Shown here: in pieces, positions 1 through 7,036 of the stretch | Numbering within the stretch: position 1 is the first letter of the stretch | Layout: every line of letters begins with the position of its first letter | Source of the DNA: JALZHR01 sp036389695 | GTDB lineage: Bacteria > Acidobacteriota > Blastocatellia > Pyrinomonadales > Pyrinomonadaceae | Direction of reading: 5' to 3' | NCBI GenBank assembly: GCA_036389695.1 | Contig: DASVWG010000432.1 | Span: 1 to 13,573 of the forward strand | Length of the DNA stretch: 13,573 bases | Notes under the pieces: generated by a model | Told to the model about the DNA's origin: nothing | What the model saw: the letters and a program-made list of their open reading frames with translations, nothing else | The model's database searches: none | Made by a program: the position numbers and the translations under genes

Positions 1-129
1 CACCTGCGACGAAGCCGCGTTGTCCAAGTATGCCAAAGGCTTGCCGTTCACCGTCTGCGACAAAACGGGAAAATCTTTGCGAATTTTTTCAACGTCCCAA
101 TTGTTCATTTCTTTTACTGCCGTTTTCAT
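1..129 (-). CDS. sufS: Cysteine desulfurase SufS, N-terminal 43 codons (cut by window edge)
   Basis: SufS is a PLP-dependent enzyme that takes sulfur from cysteine as a persulfide and passes it to the SufBCD scaffold. Reading leftwards from the ATG at 129-127, the visible 43 residues include the class-V aminotransferase N-terminal pattern: an amphipathic start, IRKDFPVL, a short NGKPLAYLDNAA stretch and SSQ. YLDNAA followed by S/T-Q is the hallmark N-terminus of SufS/CsdA enzymes. The catalytic lysine and cysteine lie outside the window. The start codon shares one base with the stop codon of the upstream toxin gene (TAATG), which suggests translational coupling and makes the start well defined. 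The sufBCD context supports SufS over CsdA or NifS; the identification rests on the N-terminus and on context. Confidence 0.88.
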   Translation of the reverse strand, partial: MKTAVKEMNNWDVEKIRKDFPVLSQTVNGKPLAYLDNAASSQV

Positions 130-458
130 TATTTAATCACCAAAGCGATTTTTAACGCTTCATTTAACTCATTTAACTTTTCTTCGGATAATGTACCGAC
201 GAAATTTGTCAAAACTGATTTATGCAAACTGAAAAGCTCGTCGCAGCGAATGCAGCTATGATGTTTCAAGCCTTCATCAACTCCGATTTCAACTTCCGTT
301 TCAATGCCCAAACAATTTGAATAAACCGGCGCACAAATCACGGTTGAATAACTTGATTCGATAACTTCCTGCCGTCCGACGATAGCAAAAACGCGAAAGT
401 TTTTCGGGTCTTGTTTCGTCGGCTTTAAAACTCTGTAAAGTTCGCCGCGCTTTACCAT
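129..458 (-). CDS. MazF/PemK-family endoribonuclease toxin
   Basis: This 109-residue protein has the size and layout of MazF/PemK toxins, which cleave mRNA at short sequence motifs. It begins with MVKRGELYRV, has a hydrophobic strand FRVFAIV at residues 21-27 where the family has RPVLVI-type sequence, then TVICAPVYS (39-47), and ends with the family's C-terminal pattern GTLSEEKLNELNEALKIAL. Arg22 sits where the conserved catalytic Arg is expected and Ser47 near the conserved Thr/Ser; these assignments are by eye. The usual Pro after that Arg is replaced by Val, and the central region is divergent, so activity is not guaranteed. Its ATG overlaps the end of the antitoxin gene by 7 bp, the usual antitoxin-first order. 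Its stop overlaps the sufS start by one base, so it probably shares a transcript with the suf genes. Confidence 0.82.
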   Translation of the reverse strand: MVKRGELYRVLKPTKQDPKNFRVFAIVGRQEVIESSYSTVICAPVYSNCLGIETEVEIGVDEGLKHHSCIRCDELFSLHKSVLTNFVGTLSEEKLNELNEALKIALVIK

Positions 459-682
459 TCAGCCTGAAACTCCAGAGTTTCTTCGACTTGTTTGTTAATC
501 AAATCAGCGTTTTGGTTAATAATTTCAATATCGCGTAAATTCAATTCATTGCGATTTGCTTTCGCTACATAGTCTCGCAAAGCTGATTCGACAATCTTTG
601 AACGCTTATGTTTTTTTCCTGCCAAAGCATCAACTTTTATTAATAATTCTTTCGGTAATGTTACAGACGTTCTAACTCTCAT
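452..682 (-). CDS. Ribbon-helix-helix antitoxin (MazE/CopG-like)
   Basis: This is a 76-residue protein. Its first ~45 residues form a typical ribbon-helix-helix DNA-binding fold: a short strand RVRTSVTLP (2-10), a first helix KELLIKVDALA (11-21), a basic turn with KKHKRSK, and a second helix IVESALRDYVAK (30-41). RHH antitoxins dimerise, bind operator DNA through the strand residues and neutralise the partner toxin with an acidic C-terminal tail. The tail here (roughly 45-76) is rich in Glu, Asp and Asn and ends FQAEW, which fits a toxin-binding segment. It lies directly upstream of the MazF/PemK-like toxin and overlaps it by 7 bp. Autoregulation of the pair is expected from the family but no operator was identified. 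A gap of 34 bp separates it from the preceding small gene. Confidence 0.82.
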   Translation of the reverse strand: MRVRTSVTLPKELLIKVDALAGKKHKRSKIVESALRDYVAKANRNELNLRDIEIINQNADLINKQVEETLEFQAEW

Positions 683-716
683 AATTATCCATTATTCTTT
701 GTAAAAAGAATTTTAG

Positions 717-971
717 TTATACAGACTTCCTAAATTCGGGTGATTTAACTCTTTCTTTCTGCTCTTCTGTCCGAAAATCGTATCTATGTCTTGCCAATGC
801 TTCAATTCGGTTCAAAACTTCATGAACTTCTTCAGAAATATTCTCTGAAATAGCTAGGTGATTTGCTTCATCTTGAATAGCTCTAAAAGCTTCATCAGCA
901 TTGACTAAAGTTAAAATTCTTTCTTCTTCACTAAGTCTTCTATAAATTTGCTCAGTTTCTTCTCTATTCAT
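717..971 (-). CDS. Small protein of unknown function, 84 aa
   Basis: I do not recognise this protein. The preferred start is the ATG at 971-969, because AAGGTG lies six bases upstream of it. A TTG at 1028 would add 19 residues but is badly spaced from any ribosome-binding site. The product is highly charged and predicted helical: an N-terminal stretch rich in Glu and Arg (NREETEQIYRRLSEEERI), a central segment with alternating acidic residues, and a basic C-terminus with repeated Arg/Lys. There is no signal peptide or membrane segment. It lies between the Uma2-like gene and the antitoxin gene on the same strand. Its base composition is more AT-rich than the suf genes, like the adjacent toxin-antitoxin genes, so it may have arrived with them. 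It could be an additional antitoxin-like protein, but nothing in the sequence proves this. Confidence 0.6.
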   Translation of the reverse strand: MNREETEQIYRRLSEEERILTLVNADEAFRAIQDEANHLAISENISEEVHEVLNRIEALARHRYDFRTEEQKERVKSPEFRKSV

Positions 972-1037
972 ACTTTTCACCTTAAATTTGCCAACTATGC
1001 CTCTAAATCTTGCGTTCAAATAACTCAAAATCCTTCT

Positions 1038-1604
1038 TTACTTTCTAAAAATACCGCTCACCCTAAAGCTTAAATCCGGCAAAAGCGGCGATGCGATTTC
1101 ATCCGCATTTCTGAAAATTCCGGTTGAAGCCAGAACATTTTCCTGCAAGCGCGTAATCTCGATTGCTTCCGCAATCGGCTCGACAATCCAGTATTCCTTC
1201 ACGCCGAATCGCGCGTAAGTCTGACGCTTAACAACCTGGTCGCGGCGCACGTTTTCCGAGCCGGGCGACATTATCTCGATAATCAAATCCGGCGCGCCGA
1301 CGATGTGAATGCCCGAAGCGATTTTGTCGATGCGTTCTTTAGCGATATACGCGAGGTCGGGAATCGCGCTGTTGTATTCGTCAAAAATCACGCCCGGCGT
1401 TGACCAAACCTGTCCAATCGGATTTTGGTCAAGATAATTTGTCAAAATTGTTCCCAAGCGAACGATTAGTTCCTGATGTTTTAAAGACGGTGCTTTTGCC
1501 ACGGAAAGCTCTCCTTCAAACAGTTCGTAGATGTTGCCGTCGTCGGGCAAGGCTTCGAGGTCGTAGATTGAAATTAAAGGCTCGATTGTTTTGACGTTCT
1601 GCAT
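1038..1604 (-). CDS. Uma2-family (DUF820) putative restriction-endonuclease-fold protein
   Basis: The 188-residue length and motif order match the Uma2/DUF820 family, a PD-(D/E)XK nuclease-fold group that is abundant in Cyanobacteria, Chloroflexi and some Acidobacteria and has largely unknown biological function. Visible motifs are ELFEGEL near residues 27-33, a helix ending LTNYLDQN, PDLAYI with Asp83, the core strand PDLIIEIMSPGSE with Asp106 and Glu110, the helix KRQTYARFGVKEYWIV with Lys126 and Lys136, and a C-terminal SPLLPDLSFRV pattern typical of the family. Putative metal-binding residues are therefore present. The gene starts 5 bp after the sufD stop, with GGAAG about ten bases upstream of its ATG, so it is very likely co-transcribed with sufD. 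No link between Uma2 proteins and Fe-S assembly is established. Confidence 0.88.
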   Translation of the reverse strand: MQNVKTIEPLISIYDLEALPDDGNIYELFEGELSVAKAPSLKHQELIVRLGTILTNYLDQNPIGQVWSTPGVIFDEYNSAIPDLAYIAKERIDKIASGIHIVGAPDLIIEIMSPGSENVRRDQVVKRQTYARFGVKEYWIVEPIAEAIEITRLQENVLASTGIFRNADEIASPLLPDLSFRVSGIFRK

Positions 1605-1609
1605 AATTT

Positions 1610-2932
1610 TTACGCTTCCAGATTCGCGTTCAAACGATTCAAAACCGCTTCGTCCAATTGCTTTTTAATGGACTGAACGCCGATTTTGTTGACGATTTCT
1701 TCGGCGAAGCCGTAAGTCAGAAGATTGCGCGCCAGGCTTGCGTTTAAGCCGCGCGAAAGGAGATAAAACAATTCTTCTTCTTCGAGCTGCCCGACGGTCG
1801 CGCCGTGCGAGCATTTCACGTCGTCGTTAAAGATTTCGAGCTGCGGCTTGGTATCGACGCGCGCGTCGTTCGATAAAAGCAGATTTTTGTTTGATTGCTG
1901 CGCGTCCGTGCCCGAAGCGTTTTCGCGGACGAAGACTTTGCCGTTGAAAACCGCGCGCGCCTTTCCGTCGACGATTCCTTTATAAGTCTGGTGCGAAACG
2001 CAGTTCGGCTGCTTGTGGTCGATGACCGAATGCGTGTCGGCGTGCTGCGAATCGCCGACCATATAAAGCCCGTCAACAAACGCTTCGCCGCCTTCCGTGA
2101 GGAATTTGACCGAAACGTCGTGCCGCGAAAGATGCGCGCCGAGCGTGATATTGGTCGCGTCGTAAAGCGAGCCGCGACCTATTTCCGCGCCGCTCGCGCC
2201 GATGTGAAACGCCGCGTGGCTTTCGCGCTGAACGCGATAATGTTTGATTTTCGCTTCGTCGGCGACCGAGATTTCGACGACGGCGTCGGTCAGATATTTC
2301 GTTTCCGCGCCGCGCGTGTAAGTTTCGATAACGGTCGCTTCGCTGAAATTTTCGGCGACAATCAAAACGCGCGGAAACGAAGCTTTTCCGTCTTCGGTCA
2401 AAAACAAAAACTGAACCGGCGCTTCGATTTTCGCGTTTTCAGGCACGAACAAAAACGCGCCTTCATTGATAAAAGCCGTGTTTAAAGCCGTGAAGCCGTT
2501 TTTGTCGAAATCGACCAGGCGCGCCAGTTTGGCTTTGAAAATTTCGGAAAATCCTTCATCGTTTAAAGCTTCCGAAAAACTCGAAGCTTGCGCGCCGTTT
2601 AAAGCCGAAAGATTCGACAAGCTTTTATCAAAGCTTCCGTTGACGAAAACTAAAACGCTTTCTTTCGATTCGTCGAAAACAAACGGCTCGATTTTGTCGC
2701 GCGAATTAAATTCGCCCGCCGTCGCGGAAGATTCCGCCAAAACAAAGTTTTCCTGCGCGAGCGGCGCGACGTTCGTGTATTTCCATTCTTCGTTGTGCGG
2801 CGTCGGAAAGCCGTTTTCCGTGAAAAAACGAAAAGCTTTTTCGCGCAAATCTTTCAGCCACGCGGGCTGATCGAGCGCCGGACTTTCTCTAAAATAATTG
2901 CTGTAAATTGTTTCTTCTGCTGTTGAAGTCAT
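1610..2932 (-). CDS. sufD: Fe-S cluster assembly scaffold subunit SufD
   Basis: SufD pairs with SufB and SufC in the cytosolic SufBC2D complex, where Fe-S clusters are assembled and handed to apo-proteins. The 440-residue protein has the N-terminal HNEEWKYTN motif (46-54), a long right-handed beta-helix region, and the conserved C-terminal block containing the DAQQSNKNLLLS segment (343-354), DTKPQLEIFNDDVKCSHGATVG with Cys374 and His376, and EEELFYLLSRG. The His of the SHGAT motif corresponds to the functionally important SufD histidine of the E. coli complex at the SufB-SufD interface. GAAGG lies eight bases before the ATG and supports the start. It follows sufC by about 20 bp. Length and motifs look intact. 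Confidence 0.96.
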   Translation of the reverse strand: MTSTAEETIYSNYFRESPALDQPAWLKDLREKAFRFFTENGFPTPHNEEWKYTNVAPLAQENFVLAESSATAGEFNSRDKIEPFVFDESKESVLVFVNGSFDKSLSNLSALNGAQASSFSEALNDEGFSEIFKAKLARLVDFDKNGFTALNTAFINEGAFLFVPENAKIEAPVQFLFLTEDGKASFPRVLIVAENFSEATVIETYTRGAETKYLTDAVVEISVADEAKIKHYRVQRESHAAFHIGASGAEIGRGSLYDATNITLGAHLSRHDVSVKFLTEGGEAFVDGLYMVGDSQHADTHSVIDHKQPNCVSHQTYKGIVDGKARAVFNGKVFVRENASGTDAQQSNKNLLLSNDARVDTKPQLEIFNDDVKCSHGATVGQLEEEELFYLLSRGLNASLARNLLTYGFAEEIVNKIGVQSIKKQLDEAVLNRLNANLEA

Positions 2933-2953
2933 TTTATAAACCTTCGGTTATTT

Positions 2954-3712
2954 TTACGCCTGATTGCCCGCCGCTTTGACCCAATCGTAACCTTTTTCTT
3001 CGAGTTCGAGCGCGAGCTCCTTGCCGCCCTGCTTGACGATTTTCCCGTTTGCCAGCACGTGGACGAAATCCGGCGTGATGTAATTCAAAAGTCGTTGATA
3101 ATGCGTCACCAGAATTATCGCCTTTTCCGAATCTCGCAGTTTATTGACGCCGCCCGCGACGATTCTGAGAGCGTCGATGTCAAGACCGGAATCGGTTTCG
3201 TCCAAAACGGCGAGCTTCGGTTCGAGCACCGCCATCTGCAAAATCTCGTTGCGCTTTTTTTCGCCGCCCGAAAAACCTTCGTTGACCGAGCGTTTGAAAA
3301 AATCCGAGCTCATTTCGACGACTTTCGCTTTTTCTTTCAGATAATCGTTGAATTCGAGCGGGTCGAGTTCTTCCTGTCCGAGATGTTTCATTTTCTCGTT
3401 ATAAGCGAGCCGCAGAAACTGCGAATTCGAGACGCCCGGAACTTCAATCGGATACTGAAACGCCATAAAAATGCCTTCTTTGGCGCGCTCGTCCGGTTCC
3501 AGCTCCAGCAGATTTTTGCCTTCGTAAAGAACTTCGCCCTGCATTACTTCATAGCTCGGATGACCGGCGAGAACTTTCGCGAGCGTCGATTTGCCGGAAC
3601 CGTTCGGTCCCATAATCGCGTGAACTTCGCCTTTGTTAATCTGCAAATCCAAGCCTTTTAAAATTTCTTTGCCGTCGATTCCGGCGTGTAAATTTTTGAT
3701 TTCCAATAACAT
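2954..3712 (-). CDS. sufC: SufC, ABC-type ATPase of the Fe-S assembly complex
   Basis: SufC is the soluble ABC ATPase whose ATP-driven dimerisation remodels SufB-SufD during cluster assembly. The 252-residue sequence shows Walker A GPNGSGKST (35-43), a Q-loop Gln near 86 in FMAFQYP, the signature FSGGEKKR (147-154), Walker B LAVLDETDSGLD (167-178) and an H-loop His204 in LVTHYQRLL. The GGEKKRNEILQM and ETDSGLDIDAL stretches are characteristic of SufC and distinguish it from transporter ATPases. The closest upstream gene is the zinc-ribbon protein (8 bp gap), not sufB, which is over 3 kb away; sufD follows. Nothing looks truncated. No strong ribosome-binding site is visible before the ATG. Confidence 0.97.
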   Translation of the reverse strand: MLLEIKNLHAGIDGKEILKGLDLQINKGEVHAIMGPNGSGKSTLAKVLAGHPSYEVMQGEVLYEGKNLLELEPDERAKEGIFMAFQYPIEVPGVSNSQFLRLAYNEKMKHLGQEELDPLEFNDYLKEKAKVVEMSSDFFKRSVNEGFSGGEKKRNEILQMAVLEPKLAVLDETDSGLDIDALRIVAGGVNKLRDSEKAIILVTHYQRLLNYITPDFVHVLANGKIVKQGGKELALELEEKGYDWVKAAGNQA

Positions 3713-3720
3713 AATTTTAT

Positions 3721-3927
3721 CTAATTAACTTTTTTAAACGTTTCGGGAACTTGTTTCAGTTTTTCCCCGCTCTGCACGTAAAATTCCAGATAGCCGCAGG
3801 CGGCGCAAACGTAAAGTTCGAGCAAGGTTTTTGAAAACATCGAAATCGGAAGATTCAATCCGTAATTTCCGTCTTTTCGCGTGTAAACTTCGTGCTCGCC
3901 GCATTTGGCGCAAATTCCGTCTTTCAT
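3721..3927 (-). CDS. Small zinc-ribbon protein, 68 aa
   Basis: Two CXXC knuckles, Cys6/Cys9 (ICAKCG) and Cys41/Cys44 (VCAACGY), are arranged as in a single zinc ribbon, with a predicted beta-rich segment ELYVCAACGYLEFYV. Proteins of this kind are usually annotated as nucleic-acid-binding zinc-ribbon proteins, but no specific target is known to me. There is no signal peptide; the protein is probably cytosolic. It sits 5 bp after the DJ-1/PfpI-like gene and 8 bp before sufC, so it is within the same transcript. The four-cysteine site could bind Fe as well as Zn, which would be notable next to Suf genes, but the sequence cannot decide this. Confidence 0.8.
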   Translation of the reverse strand: MKDGICAKCGEHEVYTRKDGNYGLNLPISMFSKTLLELYVCAACGYLEFYVQSGEKLKQVPETFKKVN

Positions 3928-3932
3928 AAACT

Positions 3933-4550
3933 TTAAACTTCCGCCGTCTGCACGCGCGGCGCGTAAAGCCGCGTCAGATTTTCGGCGTCCGCAAAAAATA
4001 AGCCTTCGCCGACCGGCTGAATCGATTTCAGAACCAGCTCGCGCCAGCTTCTGTCAGCCAGATTTTCAATCACCCAGCCAATCAGATATTGCTGCGCCAG
4101 GCAGCCGCCCGCCGTCGCCACGCGCCCGTGCGCGACAAACGGTTTTTCCACGATTTCAACGCCGAACGATTCGAGCGCGGTTTTCGTCGTCGGATAAGTC
4201 GTCGCAGTTTTGCCTTCGAGCAAACCAAGCGCGGCTAAAATCAAAGCGCCCGAACAAATCGAGCCGATAAACTGCTTTTCGGGATTCAGGCGAAAACGCG
4301 AAAGCCATTCTTTATCAATCATTTTCGCGCGCGTGCCCTGACCGCTGACGAATAAAACCGCGTCGGCGTCGTTGGCTTCTTCGATTTTTCCGTGCGTCGC
4401 CACCGAAATTCCCGTCGCCGAAACGTGCGCTTGCGCTTCGCCCAAAATTTTTACCGACCAATCATCGATGCGGACGCGATTGAGCAAATCCCACATCAGA
4501 AACAAGTCGATGTCCGTAAATTTATCGAAAATAACGATTGCAATTTTCAT
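3933..4550 (-). CDS. DJ-1/PfpI-family (class I glutamine-amidotransferase-like) protein
   Basis: The 205-residue protein starts MKIAIVIFDKFTDID, a typical DJ-1/PfpI beginning. It has the nucleophile elbow GSICSGALILA with Cys99, and the downstream TTYPTTKTAL and VATAGGCLAQQYL patterns of the isonitrile-hydratase/ThiJ-like branch of the superfamily. Members act as hydratases, glyoxalases, deglycases, proteases or chaperones, and the exact reaction cannot be read from the sequence. There is no DNA-binding C-terminal domain, so it is not an AraC-type regulator of the GlxA group. It follows the PhzF-family gene with a one-base gap and precedes the zinc-ribbon gene by 5 bp. With RidA and the cupin nearby, a role in removing reactive metabolites is plausible but inferred. 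Confidence 0.87.
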   Translation of the reverse strand: MKIAIVIFDKFTDIDLFLMWDLLNRVRIDDWSVKILGEAQAHVSATGISVATHGKIEEANDADAVLFVSGQGTRAKMIDKEWLSRFRLNPEKQFIGSICSGALILAALGLLEGKTATTYPTTKTALESFGVEIVEKPFVAHGRVATAGGCLAQQYLIGWVIENLADRSWRELVLKSIQPVGEGLFFADAENLTRLYAPRVQTAEV

Positions 4551-4551
4551 A

Positions 4552-5340
4552 TCAGATATAAATTTCGCCTTTCAGATAAAGCGCCGCGTTGCCGCCTATA
4601 CGGACGCGCTCGCCGTTTAATTCACAAAACAATTCGCCGCCGCGTTTTGAAAGCTGACGCGCGTAAAGCTTTTCTTTTCCGAGTTTTTCAGCCCAATACG
4701 GAATCAACGAGCAATGCGTCGCGCCCGTCACAGGGTCTTCGGGAATGCCGATGCGCGGTGCGAAAAGCCGCGACACGAAATCCGAATTTTCGCCTTTCGC
4801 CGTGACGATAAATTCGTCAAAATCAATCCGGCTCAAAGCCGACATATCAGGCTGCAAAGCTTTAACATCTTCTTCCGTTTCAAACAAAAGCATCGTCATA
4901 TTGCCTTGCGTTTCCCACATTTTCAGCGGCGTCTTCCCAAGGGCTGCGGTTAATTCCGGCATAATTTCGATTTCGTTTAAGCCGTATTTCGGAAAATTCA
5001 AAATCAAAAGCTCGTCCTGTTTTTCGACGCTCAAATTCCCGCTTCTGGAAGAATAAAATTTCACAATTTCGTCTTCCAGCTTCAGACAGTTGAAAATCAC
5101 AAAAGACGTGGCGAGCGTCGCGTGACCGCAGAGATTAATCTCGACGTTCGGCGTAAACCACCGAATCTCGTAAAAATCGTCTTGAGAAACGAAAAAAGCC
5201 GTCTCGGAAAGATTGTTTTCCGCCGCGATTTTCAGCATCGTTTCGTCGCGCAGCCATTCCTGCAAAGGACAAACCGCCGCCGGATTTCCGCCCAGAGGCT
5301 TTTTCGTAAAAGCGTCAACCTGAAAAATTTGAAGATTCAT
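4552..5340 (-). CDS. PhzF-family isomerase/epimerase-like protein
   Basis: The 262 residues show the PhzF fold signatures: QVDAFTKKPLGGNPAAV at the N-terminus, NLSETAFF with the proposed catalytic Glu46, RWFTPNVEINLCGHATLA in the first half (CGHATLA at 71-77), and the C-terminal counterpart EDPVTGATHC (201-210) with GGNAALYLKG near the end. PhzF proteins are two-domain, diaminopimelate-epimerase-like enzymes; PhzF itself isomerises a phenazine precursor, but most family members have unknown substrates. No other phenazine genes are present, so a phenazine role is unlikely. The length is normal and the gene looks intact. It is 16 bp downstream of the cupin gene and one base upstream of the DJ-1/PfpI gene. 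Confidence 0.93.
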   Translation of the reverse strand: MNLQIFQVDAFTKKPLGGNPAAVCPLQEWLRDETMLKIAAENNLSETAFFVSQDDFYEIRWFTPNVEINLCGHATLATSFVIFNCLKLEDEIVKFYSSRSGNLSVEKQDELLILNFPKYGLNEIEIMPELTAALGKTPLKMWETQGNMTMLLFETEEDVKALQPDMSALSRIDFDEFIVTAKGENSDFVSRLFAPRIGIPEDPVTGATHCSLIPYWAEKLGKEKLYARQLSKRGGELFCELNGERVRIGGNAALYLKGEIYI

Positions 5341-5356
5341 AAATTACGCCTGCTCG

Positions 5357-5668
5357 CTAGACGCTGCCTTCCTTTTCAATCACCAGAATTCGCGCTTCGC
5401 CAACCGGATGCGCGACGTGTTCGCAGCCGATTTCGGCAAAAAAAACGTCGCCCGTTTTCAGCTCAACCTTCTTTTCCAAGCCGTCTTCGCGATAGTGCAT
5501 TTCGACTGTTCCGTCCAAAACCGCAAAGACTTCTTCGCCGTCGTTCGTGTGCCATTTGTAAGGCGCATCAGTCCAGTGAATCCGCGTCGTCACGCCGTTC
5601 ATATTGGCGATGGCGATTGCGTCCCACGCGCGTTTTCCCGTAAATTCCCGGCTGCGAAAAATCTTCAT
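5357..5668 (-). CDS. Small single-domain cupin protein, 103 aa
   Basis: The start is placed at the ATG at 5668-5666, which overlaps the stop of the preceding gene as ATGA; an upstream ATG at 5704 would force a 40-bp overlap and is less likely. The protein has a compact cupin barrel: KWHTNDGEEVFAVLDGTVEM (39-58), in which His40 and Glu46 are probable metal ligands, then LKTGDVFFAEIGCEHVAHP (70-88) with His84 as the likely second-motif ligand, and a final strand ARILVIEKEG. Cupins of this size include sugar isomerases, dioxygenases and sensors; the substrate here is unknown. It lies in the tightly packed gene run between sufB and sufC. Confidence 0.88.
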   Translation of the reverse strand: MKIFRSREFTGKRAWDAIAIANMNGVTTRIHWTDAPYKWHTNDGEEVFAVLDGTVEMHYREDGLEKKVELKTGDVFFAEIGCEHVAHPVGEARILVIEKEGSV

Positions 5669-5907
5669 TGCAAATTTCCCACCTCGCGGCTTTCGCGGTT
5701 CCAATTCAGCCAGCCGCGCAAGTGCATCGTAAAGAAAATCAAGCTGCCGATGCTCATCGCGATGCTGCCCGTTAAAATGCCGAACGTCAGCCAGCTTAGA
5801 CTGGCGAGCATAAAGAAAACGAAACCGTATTTATTTTTATTTCCGAGCAGATAAACGCCCGTCAAACCGCAGACGGTCGCCAGCCAGTCTATTCCGTAAT
5901 ACCGCAT
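5665..5907 (-). CDS. Small integral membrane protein, PnuC-like
   Basis: The 80 residues contain three hydrophobic stretches, about 6-22, 28-47 and 49-64, followed by a charged tail. The short aromatic/Gly segments GVYLLGNKNKYGF and HLRGWLNW resemble parts of the PnuC nicotinamide-riboside transporter fold, and very small PnuC-like proteins are found in many genomes. At 80 residues it is too short to be a complete PnuC of about 200 residues, so it might work as an oligomer or have another role. The stop codon overlaps the cupin start by four bases (ATGA), indicating coupled translation. It begins about 5 bp after the RidA stop. Confidence 0.7.
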   Translation of the reverse strand: MRYYGIDWLATVCGLTGVYLLGNKNKYGFVFFMLASLSWLTFGILTGSIAMSIGSLIFFTMHLRGWLNWNRESREVGNLQ

Positions 5908-5912
5908 CTTTT

Positions 5913-6293
5913 TTAATCGGCGAGCGCCGCAATCGCCTGAATCTCAATCTTCGTGTTGAAGTGCAAATCTTTGACCGGAACAATCGCCCGCGCCGGTCGA
6001 TGCTCGCCCAAAATGCGCGCGTAAACCTCGTTGACTTTGCCCCAGAGTTCAATGTCCGAAATGTAAATCGTCATCTGCACGACGTGATTCAAATCCGTTC
6101 CGGCTGCGTGCAAAACCGCTTCGACATTTCTTAAAGCAAGCTCGGTCTGCGCTTCGATCGAGCCGTTTTCGACTTCGCGCGTCACCTGATTCATCGGCAG
6201 CTGACCGGAAACAAAAACGAAACCGTTGTGAACGATTCCGTGCGAATAATGCCCGACCGGCAGCGGCGCGTCTTTAACCTGAATTCTTTCCAT
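5913..6293 (-). CDS. RidA/YjgF-family reactive imine deaminase
   Basis: RidA proteins hydrolyse reactive enamine/imine intermediates released by PLP enzymes and so protect other PLP enzymes from damage. The 126-residue sequence shows GHYSHGIV near the N-terminus with Tyr16, VFVSGQLPMN (26-35), a helix ending LRNVEAVLHAAG, VVQMTIYISD, and the C-terminal RPARAIVPV with Arg102 and IEIQAIA with Glu117. The Arg and Glu positions match the substrate-carboxylate and catalytic residues of active RidA members, so activity is expected. The gene is two bases after the stop of the secreted-protein gene. A link to Suf is chemically sensible, because SufS is a PLP enzyme, but remains inference. Confidence 0.93.
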   Translation of the reverse strand: MERIQVKDAPLPVGHYSHGIVHNGFVFVSGQLPMNQVTREVENGSIEAQTELALRNVEAVLHAAGTDLNHVVQMTIYISDIELWGKVNEVYARILGEHRPARAIVPVKDLHFNTKIEIQAIAALAD

Positions 6294-6295
6294 TT

Positions 6296-7030
6296 TTATT
6301 TAGATTCGACCTTCTTTTCTTTCGCCTCGCTAAAGTCAATCATCATCGGCTCGGAAGCAAGACGAAAGGTGTTGAATCTGCTTTTTTCCTTTTCCAGCAA
6401 AATATTTCCATAACTCTTCCAGCGCTTTTGCAGCTTCGGAATCAGGTTCTTCTTAAAATATTCAACGTTCCATGGCGAAAGCTCGTAAACAATTCTCAAC
6501 TGTAATTTCAGCGAAGAAAGCTGCTGCATTTCTTTCCACGTTTTACGAACGGGAAAGCTGCTGCTCTTCTCGGTATCAAAAGTTATCTGAAAATCGTCCG
6601 CGAAATTCCAAACCTCTTTTGGCTGAAGAATTTTTGTATAATCGTCCGGCGGAGTTTTGACATCCAATTTTTCCGCCAGTTTCCGGTAATCTTCGCTTCC
6701 GCTAATCGATTGCCAGTATCCGTCGTGGAAAATTGATTTCCAGTTTTTTGCATCTTCCTCTGTTTGATATAAAGACCAGCCTCCGAGCCAATATCCGTTT
6801 TCATCATTATCAGGTTTGAATAAAATAATCGGCTGGCTTCCTTCATTAGCAAATTCGACATCGAGTTTGACCCTGAACCTGACATAATTTTTATCGCTTC
6901 GGTCAGTTACAATATCTGTAACTTTGCCGCGAATAACCAAGCCGCATTCTCTGTTTTCGCATTGCGCAAAAGCTTGAATAGAGGCGAATAAAGCAAAGAC
7001 AAAAACTAAAATCGGCGTGGTTATTTTCAT
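6296..7030 (-). CDS. Secreted protein of unknown function, 244 aa
   Basis: I do not recognise a family. The N-terminus is a clear signal peptide: MKITTP, a hydrophobic core ILVFVFALFASIQ and a probable signal peptidase I site after AFA at residue 22, with the mature protein beginning QCENRECG. There is no lipobox. The mature part has two cysteines close together (24 and 29) that could form a disulfide. A beta-rich region with VRFRVKLDVEF follows, then many aromatic residues (GYWLGGWSLY, DGYWQS) and a basic C-terminal part. It is likely periplasmic or extracellular. It lies directly after sufB (7 bp from the sufB stop) and before RidA. A secreted protein in a cytosolic Fe-S operon is unexpected. 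Confidence 0.78.
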   Translation of the reverse strand: MKITTPILVFVFALFASIQAFAQCENRECGLVIRGKVTDIVTDRSDKNYVRFRVKLDVEFANEGSQPIILFKPDNDENGYWLGGWSLYQTEEDAKNWKSIFHDGYWQSISGSEDYRKLAEKLDVKTPPDDYTKILQPKEVWNFADDFQITFDTEKSSSFPVRKTWKEMQQLSSLKLQLRIVYELSPWNVEYFKKNLIPKLQKRWKSYGNILLEKEKSRFNTFRLASEPMMIDFSEAKEKKVESK

Positions 7031-7036
7031 AATTTC

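Noticed and set aside
1895..2485. 196-codon plus-strand ORF opposite sufD
   Set aside because: Its Arg/Phe-rich translation is the usual antisense artefact of a GC-rich gene; sufD is unambiguous on the other strand.
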